A DNA stretch of 64,000 nucleotides. Source: Prorocentrum cordatum (lineage: Eukaryota > Sar > Dinophyceae > Prorocentrales > Prorocentraceae). Below the pieces are notes generated by a model, which saw only the letters and a list, made by a program, of their open reading frames with translations, did not search any database and was not told the DNA's origin. This document shows positions 42,293-52,599 of the stretch, one piece after another (within the stretch, counting starts at the first letter, position 1; every line of letters begins with the position of its first letter). Both the position numbers and the translations under genes were made by a program. The stretch is from the NCBI GenBank assembly GCA_963575745.1, contig CAUYUJ010013969.1:275609-339608 (forward strand). Reading direction: 5' to 3'.

Positions 42293-43060
42293 GGGACAGT
42301 GTTCGCAAGGTCCAAGCATCCACTGCGCTGATTTGCACGATTCGTAAACTCAGGAACGCCCGACCCTTTCCCTGGGACCGTTTCCCAATCCCGAGTCGCC
42401 TTTGACGCCCGCGGGGCCCAGTGCAGTTCGACAAATACCAAACAGCACGCGAAGAAGTCAAAGGTGCGATTCGCAAATGGTCGCAGATCGGTGATCTACT
42501 GACCCGGGTAGATCCAGACCCGAGTCAGTCGAGCCCTGCAGGACTCTGCAAGATCCTGCAGGCTCCCGCAGGAGCCTGCACCCGAGCCCGAGTCAGTGCA
42601 GCCGTGGCCCTGCAGGATACTGCAAGATCCTGCGGCGCTCTGACTGACCCACATTTGCATCGGCGCCCATCTCTCGAACCCTGAGCATGATGGGCCAGTG
42701 TTCCACCACCACCACCACCACCACCAAAAGTTGGAGGGGGAGGGGATCCTCCTCCTCCTCCTCCTCCTCCTCCTCCTCCTCCTCCTCTTGGTCCTCCTCC
42801 TCCTCTTCGTCCTCCTCCTCCTCCTCCTCCTCGTCCTCCTCCTCCTCCTTCCCCCGTTTAACTTATGGTGGTGGTGGTGGAAAACAGGCCCATCAGAGCA
42901 GACTCCTGCCCCAGGGCGCCCGGTTGAAGATGTCGGTGTTCAGGGCGGTGTTCCACCGGCCGCCGTAGACGACCGCCAGGGACCTGCCGGGGGCGGCGGT
43001 CTCATCCACGGCGGCAGCGGGGAGGGCGAAGGCTGACCCCTGGAATGAGGGGCAACGACA
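42293..43060. other. Intergenic with short repeats
   Basis: CTGCAGGA/CTGCAAGATC stutter at 42536-42640. CCA run at 42706-42727; CCT microsatellite at 42749-42852; GGTGGTGGTGG at 42866-42880. No gene recognised. Confidence 0.6.
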
Positions 43061-43061
43061 G

Positions 43062-43262
43062 GGGGGGACTGGCATAGGGGGGATGCATCGGCCTGGAGTC
43101 GGCGATACATCACCGACAGATCGGCGATAGGCCCCCGATAATGAATCCGCACCTTCCTGTGCGGGTTGGGGCCATCGGGCCCCTATCGGCGATCAATGAG
43201 CGATCAGGCTCGATGCATCCCCCCCGATGTCGATCCCCCCCTATCGATGCCCCTGATGGGGA
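43062..43262. repeat. Palindromic repeat R3, related copy
   Basis: Inverted repeat of about 200 bases: GCATAGGGGGGATGCATCGG on the left and CGATGCATCCCCCCGATG on the right, with GATCGGCGATAGGC and CCTATCGGCGATC nearer the centre. It shares the ATCGGCGAT core with 25045, 49717 and 50518 but not their outer flanks. Confidence 0.6.
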
Positions 43263-43498
43263 CCTTCGGGGGGCCTCCCCAGACACCGAGCGCGTTGGGC
43301 AAATCCCACCGACCCAAGCGGGATCGCACTACGACGCGAACGTGATGTAGTCGTGAACAAATGCGATGCTGTTGTTTCTTAATCGTAGCCTTCGCAATCA
43401 AGCGCCCAACGTTGTGCGCCAGACTGTGTGGACCCCCGTCTGCAGCTCTGTGTTCCCTGTCGGGGAGTGGTTGATCACTGCTCCTTCTTATTGTACAC

Positions 43499-43664
43499 CC
43501 CCTCACCCAGGGCTGAACCTCAACGGTGTTTTTCGTTTTCGTTTTGTTTTCGTTTTCCCTCGCTTTTGTCTCGAATCCGCCTTTACCCCAAAACGAAGTC
43601 GACACGAAAACGGCCCACGAAATCGCCGAAAACACCGTTTAGGTCCAGCCCTGCCCTCACCCAC
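43499..43664. repeat. Foldback element, about 40 bp arms
   Basis: Left arm CCCTCACCCAGGGCTGAACC then TCAACGGTGTTTTTCG. Right arm CGAAAACACCGTTTAGG then TCCAGCCCTGCCCTC, its near-complement. The interior is TTTTCG-rich. No coding capacity. Confidence 0.75.
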
Positions 43665-43781
43665 CCGCCTGCCGACAAATCTGGGCAACGCCGCCCCCCT
43701 CAACGCCCCCCTGCCATGCTTGTCAAAAATAACACGGCGAGCGCACTGCTGCGGCAAAGACGAAGCAGTGCGCGGGCGCCC

Positions 43782-44043
43782 GTGCCCGTGCTCCAATGGC
43801 ACCGGTGCTCGACGACGGCGGCGCGGGGGGCACCCTGACCTCAGCTGTGCGCCCGCCCGCCATCCCTGCCCAAACACACACACACACAACGATACGGAAT
43901 GGCGCTGATTCTCGGCGGATGGCGCTGATTCCCGTGCCCGTGATCGAATGGCGCTGATTCTCGACGACGGCGGCGCGGGGGGCACCCTAACCTCAGCTGC
44001 GCGCCCGCCCGCCATCCCTGCCCAACACACAACGATACGGAAG
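43782..44043 (+). repeat. Tandem duplication, about 120-150 bp
   Basis: CTCGACGACGGCGGCGCGGG through CATCCCTGCCCAA and ACACAACGATACGGAA occurs at about 43807-43899 and again at about 43958-44042, with AATGGCGCTGATTC repeated three times between. Confidence 0.85.
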
Positions 44044-44760
44044 CGGTGCGGCAAAATCTGGAGGATGCACAGGCGCCCCGCGATGATTCGGCACGGCTTC
44101 TGTCTGGGACCACGGAGGGGCGCCTCGATCGGAGGCCGGGGGGAGAGATCGCAGTGGGAAGAAAACCCTCTACCTGGAAATCGGCTTCGGTTTCGGTCTC
44201 GTGTCCGTGTCGTGCGTGCGTGCGGGGCGAAGCTGCGTGGGCGCGCGACAGGAATGATGCCGCGTGCGCCCTGGGGCTGTTTGACCGAACCCCGTCGGTG
44301 GGTGCGCGGGTGCCCAGGGTGCGGCGTCGGTGGCGCGGGGGTGCCCCGTCGGTGGCGCGGGGTGTTCCGATGGTGGCTCAAGGCGTCCCGCCGCGGTGTC
44401 TCGATGGTAGCTAGTGAGACAAGTTGTGACATCGATAATGAGATCGGTAGAGAGATCGATTGCGTGTTCGATCACGATCGTGAAATCGATCGTGCGATAG
44501 GGATACCCATGGTGAGATCGATCGTTAGAACGATAAGGTCACGGTGCCGCCCACGGAAGACGCCCGCTCTAGGCGTCAAGGCCCAAGAGGCTCCAGCGAG
44601 AACCTCAAGAGTGCCCTAAAAGGCCTCCGAAACCACTTTGGTTCAAGACTACGGTTCCGGGCGCGGGGCTGCCGCGCCGGGACTGGAGGAACCACGCGCC
44701 GCGCGGGGCTATGGGCGAACCGCGCGCGGGAGCGTGAAGGTGCTCATGAGGCCGCGTGAA
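44044..44760. other. Intergenic, no gene seen
   Basis: GGTGCGCGGGTGCCC/GGTGGCGCGGGGTG stutter at 44298-44370; GATCGAT-rich at 44440-44530. No gene recognised. Confidence 0.45.
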
Positions 44761-45155
44761 TGGAGGAGGAGGAGGAGGAGGAGGAGGAGGAGGAGGAGGG
44801 GGACGAGGAGGAGGAGGAGGAGGAGGAGGAGGAGGAGGAGGAGGATGGCAGGAGTGGGGGGGCGCGCCGCGCGCAGCGCTGGGAGGACTACGGCGCGGCG
44901 GCGGGGCCTCTGCGCCGGGCCCCTCGCGCCGGGCCCCGCGGGGGCGGGAGGTGCAAGCCCGCCCAGGAGGAGAGCACGCCGCCCTCCTCCTCCTCCTCCT
45001 CCTCCACCTCCTCCTCCTCCTCCTCCTCCTCCTCCTCTTCCTCCTCCTCTCTCCTCCTCCTCCTCCTCCTCCTCTCCTCCTCCTCCTCCTCCTCCTCCTC
45101 CTCCTCCTCCTCCTCCTCCTCCTCCTCCTCCTCCCCCTCCTCCTCCTCCTCCCGC
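44761..45155. repeat. (GGA)n and complementary (CCT)n pair
   Basis: GGA tract at 44761-44847 and CCT tract at 44983-45155, 135 bases apart. They could pair into a long hairpin. Open frames through both strands are artefacts. Confidence 0.92.
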
Positions 45156-46735
45156 GCACGCGCCTGGGATTTTTGGCGCCCAGGCCTGCGCATGGGCTCG
45201 AAGGCGCAGGCGCCCGCTGCCCTGGCAGGCCCCGCGGGCGCCGGCGCGGCGGGCGGATTGCGTGCGCACGCCCTGGCCGAGCGAGCCGAAGCGCGTCGAT
45301 CGCTGGACGGCGCGGCCTTCGTTCCGGCACCGGGCGAGCCGCTCCGCGCGCCGCGGCCCGCCGAGGAGCGGCGGCGGAGGGGCCGCGGCCCGATGGGGGC
45401 AAGCGAGGAGTGCAACGAGGAGGCGTGGCCGACGACCAACCTCACACTCATCTCACTATCCCTGTGATCGGCAAGCCCAGGGCGACGACAATCTCAGGGA
45501 GGCGCCCTCGGAAACGGAAGGAATCTCTGAGATCGTCACCGAGGTAAACTGATAGGGACAGGGAGGTGTTCCATTCTGGTACGCAGAGGCGGTCGGCGCA
45601 CCGCGCGGCGAGCGCCGCCGCCGTCAAGCGCAGCGCCGACTACATCAGCGACGCGGCCGACTACATCAGCGCGCCCCCAGGACCAAAACGCCGGACCCTA
45701 CGGACAGGAAGCCGTCCAAGCGCGCCTGGGAGGGCGGCGCGCAGCAGTGGCGGATGGTTCTCAAGGGCGCGGCGGCAAGCCTGCCGACGGCGAGCGGGGC
45801 CGCGATCGCTTATCGACGACGGCCCGACCTGTAGGACAGAGGCCGACGCCCTTCTCCTCCCTCCTCCTCTGCCTTCCTCCTCTCCTCCCCTAGTCAAGTC
45901 CCTTCCCCCTTGTATCTCGCCCCCTCGCCTGGCAGCGCGGCCTGCCCGCAGCCGGCGTTTCGGCGCGCGCCAGGAGGCGCTGCGCACGCGCCTCGGGCGG
46001 GCGCGCTCGGAGGTCGCGGCGCCCGCCCCTCGCAGGTTTCGGACAACGCTCGGCCTCGTCGAGGAAGACCTCGCGCCGGGTGAAGGCCCAAGCATGGGCC
46101 GTCGACGCGTGTTGCGACCCCGCGTGGCGTGAAGCGGACTTTGACGCATCAGATGTCGTGTGATATCCGAGGCGGGGATTTGGATCAACCACGGCCTCAC
46201 ATCATATCATGGACCCTGGCTTCAAGCTCGTCCTCAACAAACAACTCCCCATCCACCACTTCCTCCCAGCGCGCACCTAGGGAGTTGGCAATTGACTGCA
46301 TGTAAGAATGACCCTAGGCAAGCGTCATATTTGGTGCGCGGCACTTGCGGGGCGCGAGGGGGCCAAACCCAAGCGCGCAGGCCGCTACTGTCGCATCGCA
46401 TTCAGCGATCCGGGGGGACGAGAGGGCCCGCAGCAAAGGTCACTCTGGCGAAGGGCCACTCTGACGTGAAGTTGAGGGACGGGGGGGGGCGACGCTGGCA
46501 AGATCTCAACCTTCTCTTTCAACGAGGAGTCGTCGCTCAGCGTGTCGGTCATGTTGCTGAAGACGCTGTACCTCCGGAAGGGAGGGCAGGCCTGGCAGCC
46601 CGACGCCCCGCTTCTCCCCAAGAGCGGGCACGTCCGCGCGGCACCGCGTGCGCCCAGCGCGACCTCGGCTGCAGCCTCCTATGCCAGCACGGGAGAAGCC
46701 CCGACCCCCTCGCCGCCCTTGGCCCCGAGATCGTG
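45156..46735. other. GC-rich intergenic DNA
   Basis: The string GCCGACTACATCAGCG is duplicated at about 45639 and 45657. A plus-strand frame at 45566-46132 (188 codons) is Arg/Ala/Ser-rich with no domain, so I do not call it. Nothing else is recognised. Confidence 0.45.
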
Positions 46736-46737
46736 AG

Positions 46738-47010
46738 CAAGCCCCCCAGAAGTCCCCAAGAGGCCCTCAGAGGCCCCCAGAGGGGCCAGAAGAAGACCAC
46801 GAGGACACCAAATGGACCCCGCGAGGCCCAAAAAGAGACTTCAGAACCGAAACCGAGGAACACCCCCAGAGGCCTCCCGAGAGACCCCGACAAGCATCGA
46901 AGAGGCCACTGACCCACAACCAAAGCACGGTGGCGAGATGGGCCAAAGGCCTCTGACCCACAACCAAGGCACGGTGGCGGGATGGGCCAAAGGCCTCCGG
47001 ATTCAGCTCG
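46738..47010. repeat. CCCCCAGAGGCC-type degenerate repeat plus 63 bp duplication
   Basis: Degenerate units (GCCCCCCAGAAGTCCC, AGAGGCCCCCAGAGG) at 46738-46890, then a direct duplication of CTGACCCACAACCAA, GCACGGTGGCG and GATGGGCCAAAGGCCTC at about 46908 and 46957. Confidence 0.7.
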
Positions 47011-47328
47011 AGAGAACCCCCGACCCCCTCGCGTCATGAACCAGCCGATCGCGACGGAGGATCGCTGCCGATGTTCGGCCGGTGGGGCCCCCCCCTGTCG
47101 CTCTCGGGCCCCCCGTCGGAACCCGGGGCAAGCCACCGAATCCTCGGGAGGACGGGCGGAAGCAGCCCAGACCTCGGGGGAGCTGCGTTGCGTTGCGACA
47201 CAGCTGCGGGGTCGCATGCCTGGGAACGGGTCCCCGGACACAAGGGGCCCCGAGCAGTGCCAATGCCCTCGGGCCCCTGGGGCCCTCTACGGGCCCAGGG
47301 ACCGCCGCGCCTCGGGATGCAGAGGTGA

Positions 47329-47372
47329 CTCGGGTCGGGCGAAAGGGGGGGATAGCAAAGGGGGGGTTTGAG
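47329..47372 (-). repeat. Inverted copy of the 55 bp unit
   Basis: GGTCGGGCGAAAGGGGGGG, then ATAGCAAAGGGGGGG. This is the complement of the unit repeated at 47466-47697. Confidence 0.7.
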
Positions 47373-47465
47373 AATCAGCTCCCTTAGCTGATTTTCCCGG
47401 CGCCTTCCGGCGCCGGAGGCGACACTGTATCGAGGAATGGGCCCCTCGGTGAGGCCGACACCAGC

Positions 47466-47697
47466 TGCATGCAGCAGATTTCGTAACCCCCCCTTTCCCA
47501 ATCCCCCCCCTTTCGCCCGACCCGAGCAGCAGATTTCGTAACCCCCCCTTTCCCAATCCCCCCCTTTCGCCCGACCCGAGCAGCAAATATTTCGTAACCC
47601 CCCCTTTCCCAATCCCCCCCCTTTCGCCCGACCCGAGCAGCAGATTTCGTAACCCCCCCTTTCCCAATCCCCCCCCTTCGCCCGACCCGAGCAGCAA
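47466..47697 (+). repeat. Tandem 55-56 bp repeat, four copies
   Basis: Unit GCAGCAGATTTCGTAACCCC, then CCCTTTCCCAATCCCCCC, then TTTCGCCCGACCCGA. The ATTTCGTAAC anchor is at 47478, 47533, 47589 and 47644. Differences are mainly in C-run length. Confidence 0.93.
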
Positions 47698-47727
47698 ACC
47701 TCCTCGGCGCCCGCCCCGCGGTCGGGC

Positions 47728-47942
47728 GCCGAGGAGGAGGAGGAGGAGGAGGAGGAGGAGGAGGAGGGGGGGGGAGGGGAGGAGGAGGAGGAGGAGGAGG
47801 AGGGGAGGAGGAGGAGGAGAGGAGGAGGAGGAGGAGGAGGAGGAGGAGGAGGAGGAGGAGGAGGAGGAGGAGGAGGGGGAGGAGGGGATAGGAGGAGGAG
47901 GAGGAGGAGGAGGAGGAGGAGGAGGAGGAGGGGGAGGAGGGG
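47728..47942. repeat. (GGA)n microsatellite
   Basis: GGA run with GGGG interruptions. Low-complexity frames on both strands. Confidence 0.93.
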
Positions 47943-48082
47943 CGGCCCTGGGGCCCAGGGCCCGCCTCTCCGGGAGGAGACCCCGGTCCGGGCTGCCGGC
48001 GTGCCCCCGCACACGCCGACGCCATAGGTCACTGCACACCGCGTGGCTCCGCAGAGGGCCTCCAACAGGCGTCCCAAGAGGG

Positions 48083-48340
48083 CGAGGGAGGGGGGGAGGG
48101 AGAGGGAGAGGGGGAGGGAGAGGGGGAGGGAGAGGGATAGGGAGAGGGAGAAGGGGGAGGGGAGGGAGAGGGGGGGGAGGGAGGGGGAGGGGGGGAGAGG
48201 GGAGGGAGAGGGAGAGGGAGGGGAGGGAGGGGGGAGGAGAGGAGGGAGAGGGAGAGGGAGAGGGAGAGGGAGGGGGAGGGAGAGGGAGAGGGAGAGGGAG
48301 GCGGAGGCGGAGGCGGAGGCGGAGGCGGAGGCGGAGGCTA
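48083..48340. repeat. GGGAGA / GGAGGC purine tract
   Basis: GGGAGAGGGAGAG-like tract at 48083-48298 ending in seven copies of GGAGGC at 48299-48338. Confidence 0.92.
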
Positions 48341-48499
48341 GGCGCAAAACTTTGCCCATGCCTTTCGTAAAACGTACACTTTCAACAAGGTTGCCCTTTG
48401 GGCTCTCCGACGTTACGGGACGGCCCAAGAGGCGCCCAAGACCGCCCCAAGACGGCTGGGCCCCTCTCCTGGCAGGCAGCTTCAGCTCTGCTGACGGGC

Positions 48500-48642
48500 C
48501 CGGGGCCCGGTGGGGACCCCCCCGAGGCCGGAAATGGCAAAAAGACCTGCCCTCGTGAATGTTAGCTCCGGGGCCCGGTGGGGACCCCCCGAGGCCGGAA
48601 ATGGCAAAAAGAGACCTGCCCTCGTGGATGTTAGCTCCCGCT
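48500..48642 (+). repeat. 69 bp direct duplication
   Basis: CCGGGGCCCGGTGGGGACCC through CCGAGGCCGGAAATGGCAAA and CCTGCCCTCGTG.ATGTTAGC occurs twice in tandem. Confidence 0.9.
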
Positions 48643-49100
48643 CCCCTCCCTCCTCTCTCCCATTGGCTCAAGCGCGGATGGTCCGAGGCCGCTCCCGGCC
48701 CCCAGCGCGGGGCCGAAGCGGCTGACAGCTAGGACAGGAGGCGCAGCGGCGCCGCAACAATCAAGTGAAAAACGGGGTGGGCGGGTGGGACAAGCGGCCC
48801 AACCCTTGAGCCCAAGACGGCAACAGGCATGCGGCGCGCGCGCAGCTGGGAAGCGAGGAGGGGGGCGCGGGGAGTCTAAAATTGGCTTCACCCTTGTGAA
48901 TCCGAGTTTGTTCGCGACGCGAGGAGGTCAGGGAGGTACTCAAAAGAGGCCGCGGAGGCCCGTTCGGGGCGAAGTCTCCGATGGGCGCCACGCGGGCTGC
49001 CAGGCAGAGCCGCAAGCGGGACCCGCGAGTGCACGCCGTCGGGGGGTGCTGCAGGCGGGCGCCGCGGCACCAACACTCGAAGCAGCAGCAGCGCAGTGTA

Positions 49101-49150
<50 letters not shown>

Positions 49151-49716
49151 AATGGCAGCGCAGCTTGATCATATGGGGCTCACGAGCTTTGAGAGCCGAA
49201 CAATGCTCGCTTCTGATGGAACCCGGCCTGGGCGGCCTCCGGACTGGCCGAACTGGCGCAAGAAGGCTAGGGCGGTTGTGATGCCACGGTGAGCGAGATT
49301 GGCTCAGGAAGTGCTCTGGGAATACCCGAGTCTCTAACGACCTTCTGCCATTCGTTCTCGGCCATCCGTCTCGGTTGCAGAGCGGCAAGAAAATCGGGAC
49401 ATCATGGTGCGTGTCATGATCATCACTTCTCGCTCCTCTGAACGACGCCCACGCTGTACGGAAGCAGTCCGCGGGAGTTCTGGGGCCCCGAGCCGGTGCT
49501 TCCAGCCGCGGCCGACAGTGGCGACGAGGGCGCTCCCGAAGGGACCGCGCGTCCGACGCCTGGATTGCTCCAGTGAGGGGCCTCAGAAGCCCCGACCCTT
49601 TGCCCCAAGGGCTGGCTCCTCCCCGGACGTGGTCTTGACACGCCCAAGGGGGCCCGAAGGAGGCCCCCTTGACGAACCGAAAACGGGCAGAAGCCTCCGC
49701 CTTTAGCCTCGAAGAC
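48643..49716. other. Intergenic; (GTC)n at 49101-49149
   Basis: Mixed sequence with a perfect GTC microsatellite at about 49101-49149. No gene recognised. The string CTTGAGCCCAAGACGGCAAC at 48804 is a poor SL look-alike (see rejected items). Confidence 0.6.
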
Positions 49717-49849
49717 GGGGTCCGAGCAGATGGGGTCGGAGGATCGCCCCGCATCGCCGATGCATCGCCGATGCATCGCCGATGCATTGTCGCATCGGCG
49801 ATGCATCGGCGATGCGGTGCGACCCTCCGACCCCATCTGCTCGGACCCC
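49717..49849. repeat. Palindromic repeat R3, near-perfect copy
   Basis: 133 bases. Left arm: GGGGTCCGAGCAGATGGGGT, then CGGAGGATCG, then GCATCGCCGATGC units. Right arm: the complement, ending CCATCTGCTCGGACCCC. Arms of about 60 bases with only a few mismatches; the centre is ATTGTCGC. Confidence 0.93.
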
Positions 49850-50351
49850 ATTCGGGAGGCCCAGAACCTTGATGATCTTCAGGGCGTTGGACGTCTGGGG
49901 AGGCGGACGGCAGCGAGCGCGAGGGCGCGGCGGAAACAGCTCACGCACGCTGCGACCCGCGCCGCGCCCTCAGCACTCCGCGGGGTGGGCCCCGCCCGAA
50001 GAACTCCCGCGGCATGCGCCAGGGGCCCCAGGCCTCCCGGAGTACCTGAGAGAGCCTGGGCGCGAGGCCGTCCACGGCGACATCACACCCGGAAACCGAC
50101 CGAGCCGACGGCAACTCCGAAGCCGACCGAAAGCAACGGGCCGCAGGCGGCCCCGAAGGAAGAGGCGGCGCGGCAGCGACGCAGCGACCGAGCGAACCAA
50201 ACCGACCGAGCGCCACCGACGGCGAGGTCTCTGGAGGCCTCCGGGAGGTCTTCTGGAGCTCCGCGGAGAGGTCCGTGGCCTCCGCCCCCCAGGAGGCAAC
50301 CGTCGTCCAGAGCTTCCAGAGGCGGTTCGGAAGTAGTGGCCTCCCACATCA
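49850..50351. other. Intergenic, no gene seen
   Basis: GC-rich, with CCGACCGAG and GAACCAAACC stutters. Overlapping open frames exist on both strands; no domain recognised. Confidence 0.4.
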
Positions 50352-50516
50352 TTAAAGGGGCCCTGGGACACACAAGTAACTACACACAAATAACAGGATT
50401 CCCCATATTTTCCCATATTTTTGGAATGTTCGTCTTCCCCCCCACTTCCCATAGTTTCCCATGTTTTCTGGGGGATCGACGATTCATTGTGTCTGTGTCT
50501 TTTCCCTCCTGAATCA
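50352..50516 (+). repeat. Dispersed repeat R2, copy C
   Basis: GGGACACACAAGTAACTACA, then CCCCATATTTTCCCATATTT and CCCATAGTTTCCCATGTTTT, then GGGGGATCGACGATTCATTG and TCTTTTCCCTCCTGA. It abuts palindrome R3 at 50518. Confidence 0.85.
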
Positions 50517-50517
50517 T

Positions 50518-50698
50518 GGGCTCCGAAAAAAAGGCGGGCTCGGAGGATCGCGCCGCATCGGCGATGCATCGGCGCCGTCGGCGGTGCATCGGCGCCGTCG
50601 GCGCGGAGGAGGCCGGGCTCCACATCGAGCCGCATCGCCGATGCCTCGGCGATGCGGCGCGGTCCTCCGAGCCCGTCTGCTCGGACCCAGCCCGGGAG
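50518..50698. repeat. Palindromic repeat R3, copy next to R2
   Basis: Left: GGGCTCGGAGGATCGCGCCG, then CATCGGCGATGCATCGGCGCC. Right: GCATCGCCGATGCCTCGGCG, then ATGCGGCGCGGTCCTCCGAG and CCCGTCTGCTCGGACCC. Centre: GGAGGAGGCCGGGCTCC. Confidence 0.85.
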
Positions 50699-51180
50699 GC
50701 CTGGGCTCAGACGCGCCCGCCCGGCGGCGCGCGCCGGGGTGCGGAGCGAGGGGGGAGGCCTTCCGACGAGGAGGGCGGCCTCGTCGAGGAGAGGGCCACA
50801 GGGCCTCCTCTGAAGAGGAGCAGAAAACGCCCTTAGCAGAAACGTTTGGCGCTCCGCGCGGATTGCTCCGATCTGCGCGAGACCCCCGCCCGCCCTGGCG
50901 CGCGGAGCGCGCCAGAGGCGGCGCTGGAGGCGGCGCTTGAGGCGCCGCCAAGGGGGTCCAACGCAAATCTAAGAAATCCGCGCGGAACTCCGAGTTGTTT
51001 TGTTTACGTCATTCTCCGTTCCCCTACAAAGGGCCTCCTCAGAAAGGCCTGGGCTGCTACGAGGGCTCCTCAGAAGCCGGGAGAGCTTCCAAGTAGTCCC
51101 CTGCCTTCCGAGAAGCCTCCCTGCCTTTCTCTGAGAAGGCCGCCCTCCTCGCGCAACCCTGGCGCCCGCCAGCCGACCGC
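50699..51180. other. Intergenic, no gene seen
   Basis: Mixed GC-rich sequence. GGCGGCGCTGGAGGCGGCGC stutter at 50912-50950. No recognised gene. Confidence 0.4.
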
Positions 51181-51705
51181 TGTTTTCGCCGACGGCTGGT
51201 TTCGCCGCCCGGCGAAACCAGCTCCGTCGGCGAAACCAGCTCCGTCGGCGATTTCGCCGCCCGGCGAAACCAGCTGCGTCGGCGAAACCAGCTGCCGTCG
51301 GCGAAACCAGCTGCCGTCGGCGAAACTACCCGACCCGACCCGCCAGCTAGGGTCCGCCCGCCCGACCCGACCCGCCCGTTAGGGTTCGCGCGTGCTCGGT
51401 CGAGAGCGCCCCGCAATTTAATGTCCCACCCGTCCGACCCGACCCGCCCATTAGGGTCCGCCCGCCCGACATGACCCGACCCGCCCGCTAGGGTCCGCCC
51501 GCCCGACCCGACCCGCCCGTTAGGGCTGGCGTCGGCGAAACCAGCGCCCGCGAAACGAGCGCCAGCGCAACCAGCCGCTGGCGAAACGAGCGGGACGAAA
51601 CCAGCGGGGCGAAACCAGCGCCGGCGAAACCAGCGCCGGCGAGACCAGCCGTCGGCGAAACCAGCGGGGCGAAACCAGCGCCAGGGCCGGCGAAACCAGC
51701 TCATA
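51181..51705 (+). repeat. Compound minisatellite (GGCGAAACCAGC and CCCGACCCGCCC)
   Basis: Units of 15-18 bases around GTCGGCGAAACCAGCTCC at 51186-51328 and again at 51529-51698. Between them (51330-51528) are units of CCCGACCCGACCCGCCCGTT followed by AGGGTCCGCCCG. The GTTAGGGTT at 51388 resembles telomere repeats but is part of this GC-rich unit. Confidence 0.85.
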
Positions 51706-51736
51706 CCACGCGCCGCCGACTCGCCGAGGGTACAGG

Positions 51737-51832
51737 AGAGGAGGAGGAGGAGGAGGAGGAAGAGGAGGATGAGGAGGAGGAGGAGGAGGAGGAGGAGGAG
51801 GAGGAGGAGGAGGGGGAGGAGGGGGAGGACCA
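51737..51832. repeat. (GGA)n microsatellite
   Basis: Near-perfect GGA/AGG run with one GAAGAGGAGGATGAGG interruption. Confidence 0.93.
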
Positions 51833-52165
51833 GTGTAAACCCAAGTGTCCTCAACGATAATGGAACACACCCACCCTCCAAGCTCCCTCTTCATAGGCCC
51901 ATACAACGAACTCGTTGGAAGATGACCGTTCAAAGACCCTGAAGCATGCCAAAACATTGCTCTCGGGATTACAACGCCACGGTTAAGCCTGGCTTTTGCG
52001 TGTCAACGATCCTAAATCGTGCTAGAATGTCAATCCTAGGACGTCAACACATAGAATCAACGTAACTGGTGCGCCCGCGTAACCCTGAATCCTCTCAATA
52101 CACAGTTTCTGAATTTCTGATACATGGATGATGGGAATCCGCAAAAGTATTTCACACGTTGTAAA
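51833..52165. other. Intergenic, balanced composition
   Basis: About 330 bases without recognised features. It precedes the tandem repeat at 52170. Confidence 0.45.
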
Positions 52166-52167
52166 CG

Positions 52168-52500
52168 AACGTGCGCGACGCTTAGGCGAGAACCACATTT
52201 TGAAAATGACCCACCCTCAATCCGTGAAACTCTTGCAAATGTTTAACATGAATGTGCGCCGCGCAAACGCGAGCACCACGTCTTGAAAACCACCCGCCCT
52301 CAATCCGTGAAACTCTTGCAATTGTTTACAAGGAGTGCGCACCGCGCTAAAGCGAGAGCCACATTTTGAAAACGACCCGCTCTCAATCCGTCAATATGTG
52401 AGGCTCTTGTAAGTGTTTACACCGAGTGCGTGCCGCGCTAAGGCGAAGGCCACATTTTGAAAACGACTAGCCCTCCATCTGCGAAACTGCTGCCATTAAT
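52168..52500 (+). repeat. Four-copy tandem repeat, unit 81-91 bp
   Basis: Unit: GTGCGCRCCGCGCTAARGCG, then AGARCCACATTTTGAAAACG, then ACCCRCCCTCAATCCGTGAA, then ACTCTTGCAANTGTTTACA. Unit starts at about 52171, 52254, 52335 and 52426. The last copy is the most diverged. Composition is balanced, unlike the surrounding microsatellites. Confidence 0.88.
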
Positions 52501-52599
52501 TAAGCTTCAGAGTCATAGATGCTGAGCAAGTCTCAGGCGAAACGCCCGGCCCGCCCTAAAAACTGGCCTTGGGATGCGACAGGGAGAAGTTATGTATAA

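Noticed and set aside
44638-45552. Overlapping 235-304 codon plus-strand frames
   Set aside because: Poly-Glu/Ser/Leu/Pro from trinucleotide tracts.
47034-48671. 545-codon minus-strand open frame
   Set aside because: Composed of GGA/CCT tracts and the 55 bp repeat translated as Ser/Leu/Pro runs.
48804-48824. CTTGAGCCCAAGACGGCAAC as another minus-strand spliced-leader relic
   Set aside because: Only the first eight bases match well; the rest needs a gap and several mismatches, and no gene follows on the minus strand.
51388-51400. GTTAGGGTT as telomeric repeat
   Set aside because: It is a fixed part of a GC-rich unit; no run of TTTAGGG or TTAGGG exists.
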